Positions 14,665 to 14,999 of a DNA stretch of 14,999 nt are shown here, one piece after another (the stretch's first letter is position 1; each line of letters starts with the position of its first letter). Location of the stretch: assembly GCA_964584495.1 (NCBI GenBank), contig CAZPAH010000074.1:1-14999 (forward strand), read 5' to 3'. The notes below the pieces were generated by a model, which ran no database searches, had not been told where the DNA came from, and was given only the letters and a program-made list of their open reading frames with translations. A program made the position numbers and the translations under genes. This DNA comes from CAZPAH01 sp964584495. GTDB taxonomy: Bacteria; Krumholzibacteriota; Krumholzibacteriia; Krumholzibacteriales; Krumholzibacteriaceae.

Positions 14665-14999
14665 TCAAGACGGCATCTCTTTACTCACGCGGCGGTTCCC
14701 TTTAATCCCGAACAGGAAACGTGTGACTCTCGTGCTCTTCGCCAGCTCGCAGCATAAAACAGTTACTAAGAATGAAGCTGCGCAGATCATGATAAACTCG
14801 GTAACGACCCCGCGTCTCAACCGTGTTATGTAGTGCCCCGAGACCGACATGGCCACAAGATGGAAGATGTAGAACGGATAGGAGATCCTGCTGAAATATC
14901 CGAGGAACCTGTTTGTGAACGAAAGCGATCTGCGCGCGATGCTGATGACGGCCACGATCCAGAACCAGGTGTTGAATCCGGCCACCAGCGAATATATCA
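14665..14999 (-). CDS. Acyltransferase family 3 (OafA-like) protein, C-terminal part
   Basis: The minus-strand frame is open from the right edge to a TGA at 14667-14665, giving about 111 C-terminal residues; the start lies outside. The visible part contains AGFNTWFWIVAVISIARR, then FLGYFSRISYPFYIFHLVAM, then a final helix MICAASFLVTVLCCELAK and a basic tail TRVTRFLFGIK. The SYPFYIFH signature and the last two helices are characteristic of membrane acyltransferases that O-acylate surface glycans or lipids (OafA/YrhL group; about 350-400 residues, with the catalytic His near the N-terminus, not visible here). An internal GTG at 14985 is not the real start, because conserved family sequence continues upstream (IYSLVAG). 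The exact acceptor is unknown. Confidence 0.85.
   Translation of the reverse strand, partial: IYSLVAGFNTWFWIVAVISIARRSLSFTNRFLGYFSRISYPFYIFHLVAMSVSGHYITRLRRGVVTEFIMICAASFLVTVLCCELAKSTRVTRFLFGIKGNRRVSKEMPS

Overview
The window looks like chromosomal DNA of a Gram-negative bacterium: it encodes an RND efflux pump with a periplasmic adaptor, an outer-membrane barrel protein and proteins with Sec signal peptides. Most genes are GC-rich, with frequent AGG and ATA codons. A very large Ser/Thr kinase with a TolB-like region and TPR repeats, and a receiver-PEP/pyruvate-binding fusion, are typical of Acidobacteriota and FCB-type candidate phyla (Krumholzibacteriota, Eisenbacteria or Latescibacterota style). 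That placement is inference. No rRNA, tRNA, CRISPR array, transposase or phage gene was seen.

Layout. (1) Positions 1-3615, minus strand: a possible three-gene run in the order small DUF6982-like protein (3615-3184), AT-rich multi-spanning membrane protein of GT-C glycosyltransferase style (3102-1750), and a receiver-PEP/pyruvate-binding protein (1727 to beyond the left edge). (2) A 419-nt divergent intergenic region (3616-4034) with promoter-like and terminator-like sequence. (3) Positions 4035-8365, plus strand: RND adaptor and RND permease, 8 nt apart, with no outer-membrane factor gene beside them. (4) Positions 8440-11394: the 984-residue kinase-TolB-TPR protein, possibly translated from a leaderless mRNA. 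(5) A convergent secreted protein (12045-11491) whose frame continues past its TGA to a TAA 6 nt from the kinase stop. (6) Positions 12398-12973: a small outer-membrane barrel protein. (7) Positions 12974-13323: a long nested inverted repeat and, on the minus strand, a 54-codon ORF with a strong ribosome binding site. (8) Positions 13324-14634: a polytopic membrane protein with a disordered acidic N-terminus. (9) The C-terminal end of an acyltransferase-3 family protein running off the right edge on the minus strand.

How the genes fit together. Adaptor and permease form one export system spanning inner membrane and periplasm, presumably using a TolC-like factor encoded elsewhere. The kinase is an inner-membrane sensor or scaffold type whose link to the pump is only adjacency. 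The minus-strand cluster at the left combines signalling (receiver plus phosphotransfer-type domain) with an envelope glycosyltransferase-like gene of foreign-looking composition. The right part holds unlinked envelope genes. I did not find a convincing new multi-gene defence or biosynthetic system. The best leads are the receiver/PEP protein cluster, the small ORF with its nested inverted repeat, and the in-frame extension beyond a TGA.
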